Source: Apteryx mantelli
Taxonomy: Eukaryota > Chordata > Aves > Apterygiformes > Apterygidae
DNA: 64,000 bases
Assembly (NCBI RefSeq): GCF_036417845.1
Contig: NC_089981.1
Coordinates: 28,262,553-28,326,552 of the forward strand
Direction: 5' to 3'
Below are positions 62,801-64,000 of the stretch, one piece after another. The position numbers and the translations under genes were made by a program. The notes beneath the pieces were generated by a model. It searched no databases. It worked only from the letters and a program-made list of their open reading frames with translations, and was not told where the DNA came from. Every line of letters begins with the position of its first letter. The stretch's first letter is position 1.

Positions 62801-64000
62801 TCGCATCCCTTCTGGATGGGGCTAAATCCCGCTCCATACTACACAGGAACATGTTGCAACCCCCCCCTGCAAATTTCACTAGCTGGTGCTGGTATAAAGG
62901 GGCTGTTAGCTGTTGAACCAGGAGCTACTGTGGTGAAAAATTCAGATACTATTTACTGTTGCAATACATTTGCAGCTCTTGTGATAATGCAGCTGGAGAA
63001 AACATAGCTATTCCGTATGAACAAGAAATTACATTGAAAATGTTTAAAATTCAAAATCAAGTAAGAAAAGAATTAAGAAATGTAACAGAAGGAAATATTA
63101 TAAAATGGTACTGTGTAATCACCTTTTTCTTACAAGGATGACTGTACCTGATCTTGATCCAAATTTTGAATAAGGTATGAGGAGGAAATACAGGTATAGC
63201 ATAATAACATTTTATATCTCAGCTATTTTTATTTCTCCATATTGAAGACAATAGCAAAGTGAGTGGCAATGAAGCTTTGCATTACTGATGTGGTAGAAAT
63301 ATCAGAAAATTAATACATATTGTAGAGAATCTCCTCATTTTTTATGCCTTTCAATTTACTGCATGGACTTAGTATATGACAAAATACATAATTAAGGTAT
63401 TTAAATGATGACCTTACAAATTATAGTCCGATATAACTTTCAAATGTAACTTTCCAAATCTTAAATTGCGTGCTGTACAAGTAAGACAGGTCAACACTGA
63501 GATATAATCAAAACTATGACTAATGATACCCATCATGTTAAGAAAAAGAAAAAAAAAATCATACTAATTTCTGACCAAGCTAGCTAGGCAGCACTCAGGC
63601 CAGCCTCATGAAGACTGTCACGTGCTGCTGTGCTGGTGGGTATGGAAACAACTGAGCAGATCTGGAAAACTGCAAGTGAGTAGAGCTACCCTGATGTATA
63701 TCCACTAGGGATTTAATAAAGCGCTTGTATGAAATGCTGTCATTTAATGCAAGTGACGCCGAAAATGGCTGCCATGGATCATATTGTTCAAAGATGTCAC
63801 TCTCTACATGTGAGCAACAATACGCTAATGCCAGCACCCATTTTAGTGAGATAGATAACTAAATAGGCCCAGTATATGTGAGATCTGAGGTGCTGGAACT
63901 GCCAAAACGAGCAGAATCGGTGCGTTTCTGTCACACAGGAGGAACAGCAGACTGTCAGAGGAAACACCTGACAGACCATAAAACTGCAACAGGATCATGT

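Larger units (their letters stand above)
53221..64000. other. upstream flank of RIC3
   Basis: No exon of a known gene was recognised. In mammals the next gene on this side is LMO1, which is not visible here. Contents: a second GC-rich block (53709-54020), AT-rich homeodomain-site-rich DNA (56300-56750), a five-copy TTAGCAAT repeat (57929-57992), a 39-base tandem duplication (59811-59888), and worn repeat relics near 55040 and 62520-62590. Open frames of up to 146 codons (60806-61246) show no domain. Confidence 0.5.

Overview
This is vertebrate nuclear DNA, most likely from a bird. Coding sequence is split into short exons with GT-AG introns. A CR1 LINE with the typical ATTCTGTG 3' tail lies in an intron, and worn MIR-like SINE relics are scattered around. 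The two recognisable genes are TUB (plus strand) and RIC3 (minus strand). They are convergent, the same arrangement as on human 11p15.4. The CR1 points to birds or other sauropsids rather than mammals; the species cannot be told from the sequence alone.

Layout: 1-15.6 kb holds the 3' part of TUB, seven coding exons from the acidic/serine stretch to the stop. They include the whole phosphoinositide-binding tubby domain. The roughly 190 N-terminal residues must be encoded left of the window. The large TUB intron at 6.6-13.4 kb carries a 5'-truncated antisense CR1 of about 1.5 kb, whose reverse transcriptase frame is broken by only one stop. From 15.6 to about 17.5 kb is the likely TUB 3' UTR.

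17.5-32.9 kb is the gap between the two convergent genes. At 20.2-21.4 kb it holds an unexpected three-exon candidate gene: a TATA box, a signal-peptide-like segment, eight cysteines and five N-glycosylation sequons, with phase-compatible splice sites. Its apparent ATG is one base out of frame. I could not assign it to a family; it is the most interesting object in the window. The rest of the gap is repeat relics, an AT-rich block and the probable RIC3 3' UTR.

32.9-53.2 kb is a complete six-exon RIC3 (about 392 residues; human 369), reading right to left from a CpG-island promoter with a palindromic NRF1-type motif. RIC3 is the ER chaperone of nicotinic acetylcholine and 5-HT3 receptors. 53.2-64 kb is non-coding as far as I can see: a second GC-rich block, two small tandem repeats and AT-rich homeodomain-site-rich DNA.

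TUB and RIC3 are not known to act in one pathway; both are neuronally expressed and their linkage is simply conserved. Exon limits were set by hand from splice consensus, reading phase and recalled human protein sequences. No database search was possible.
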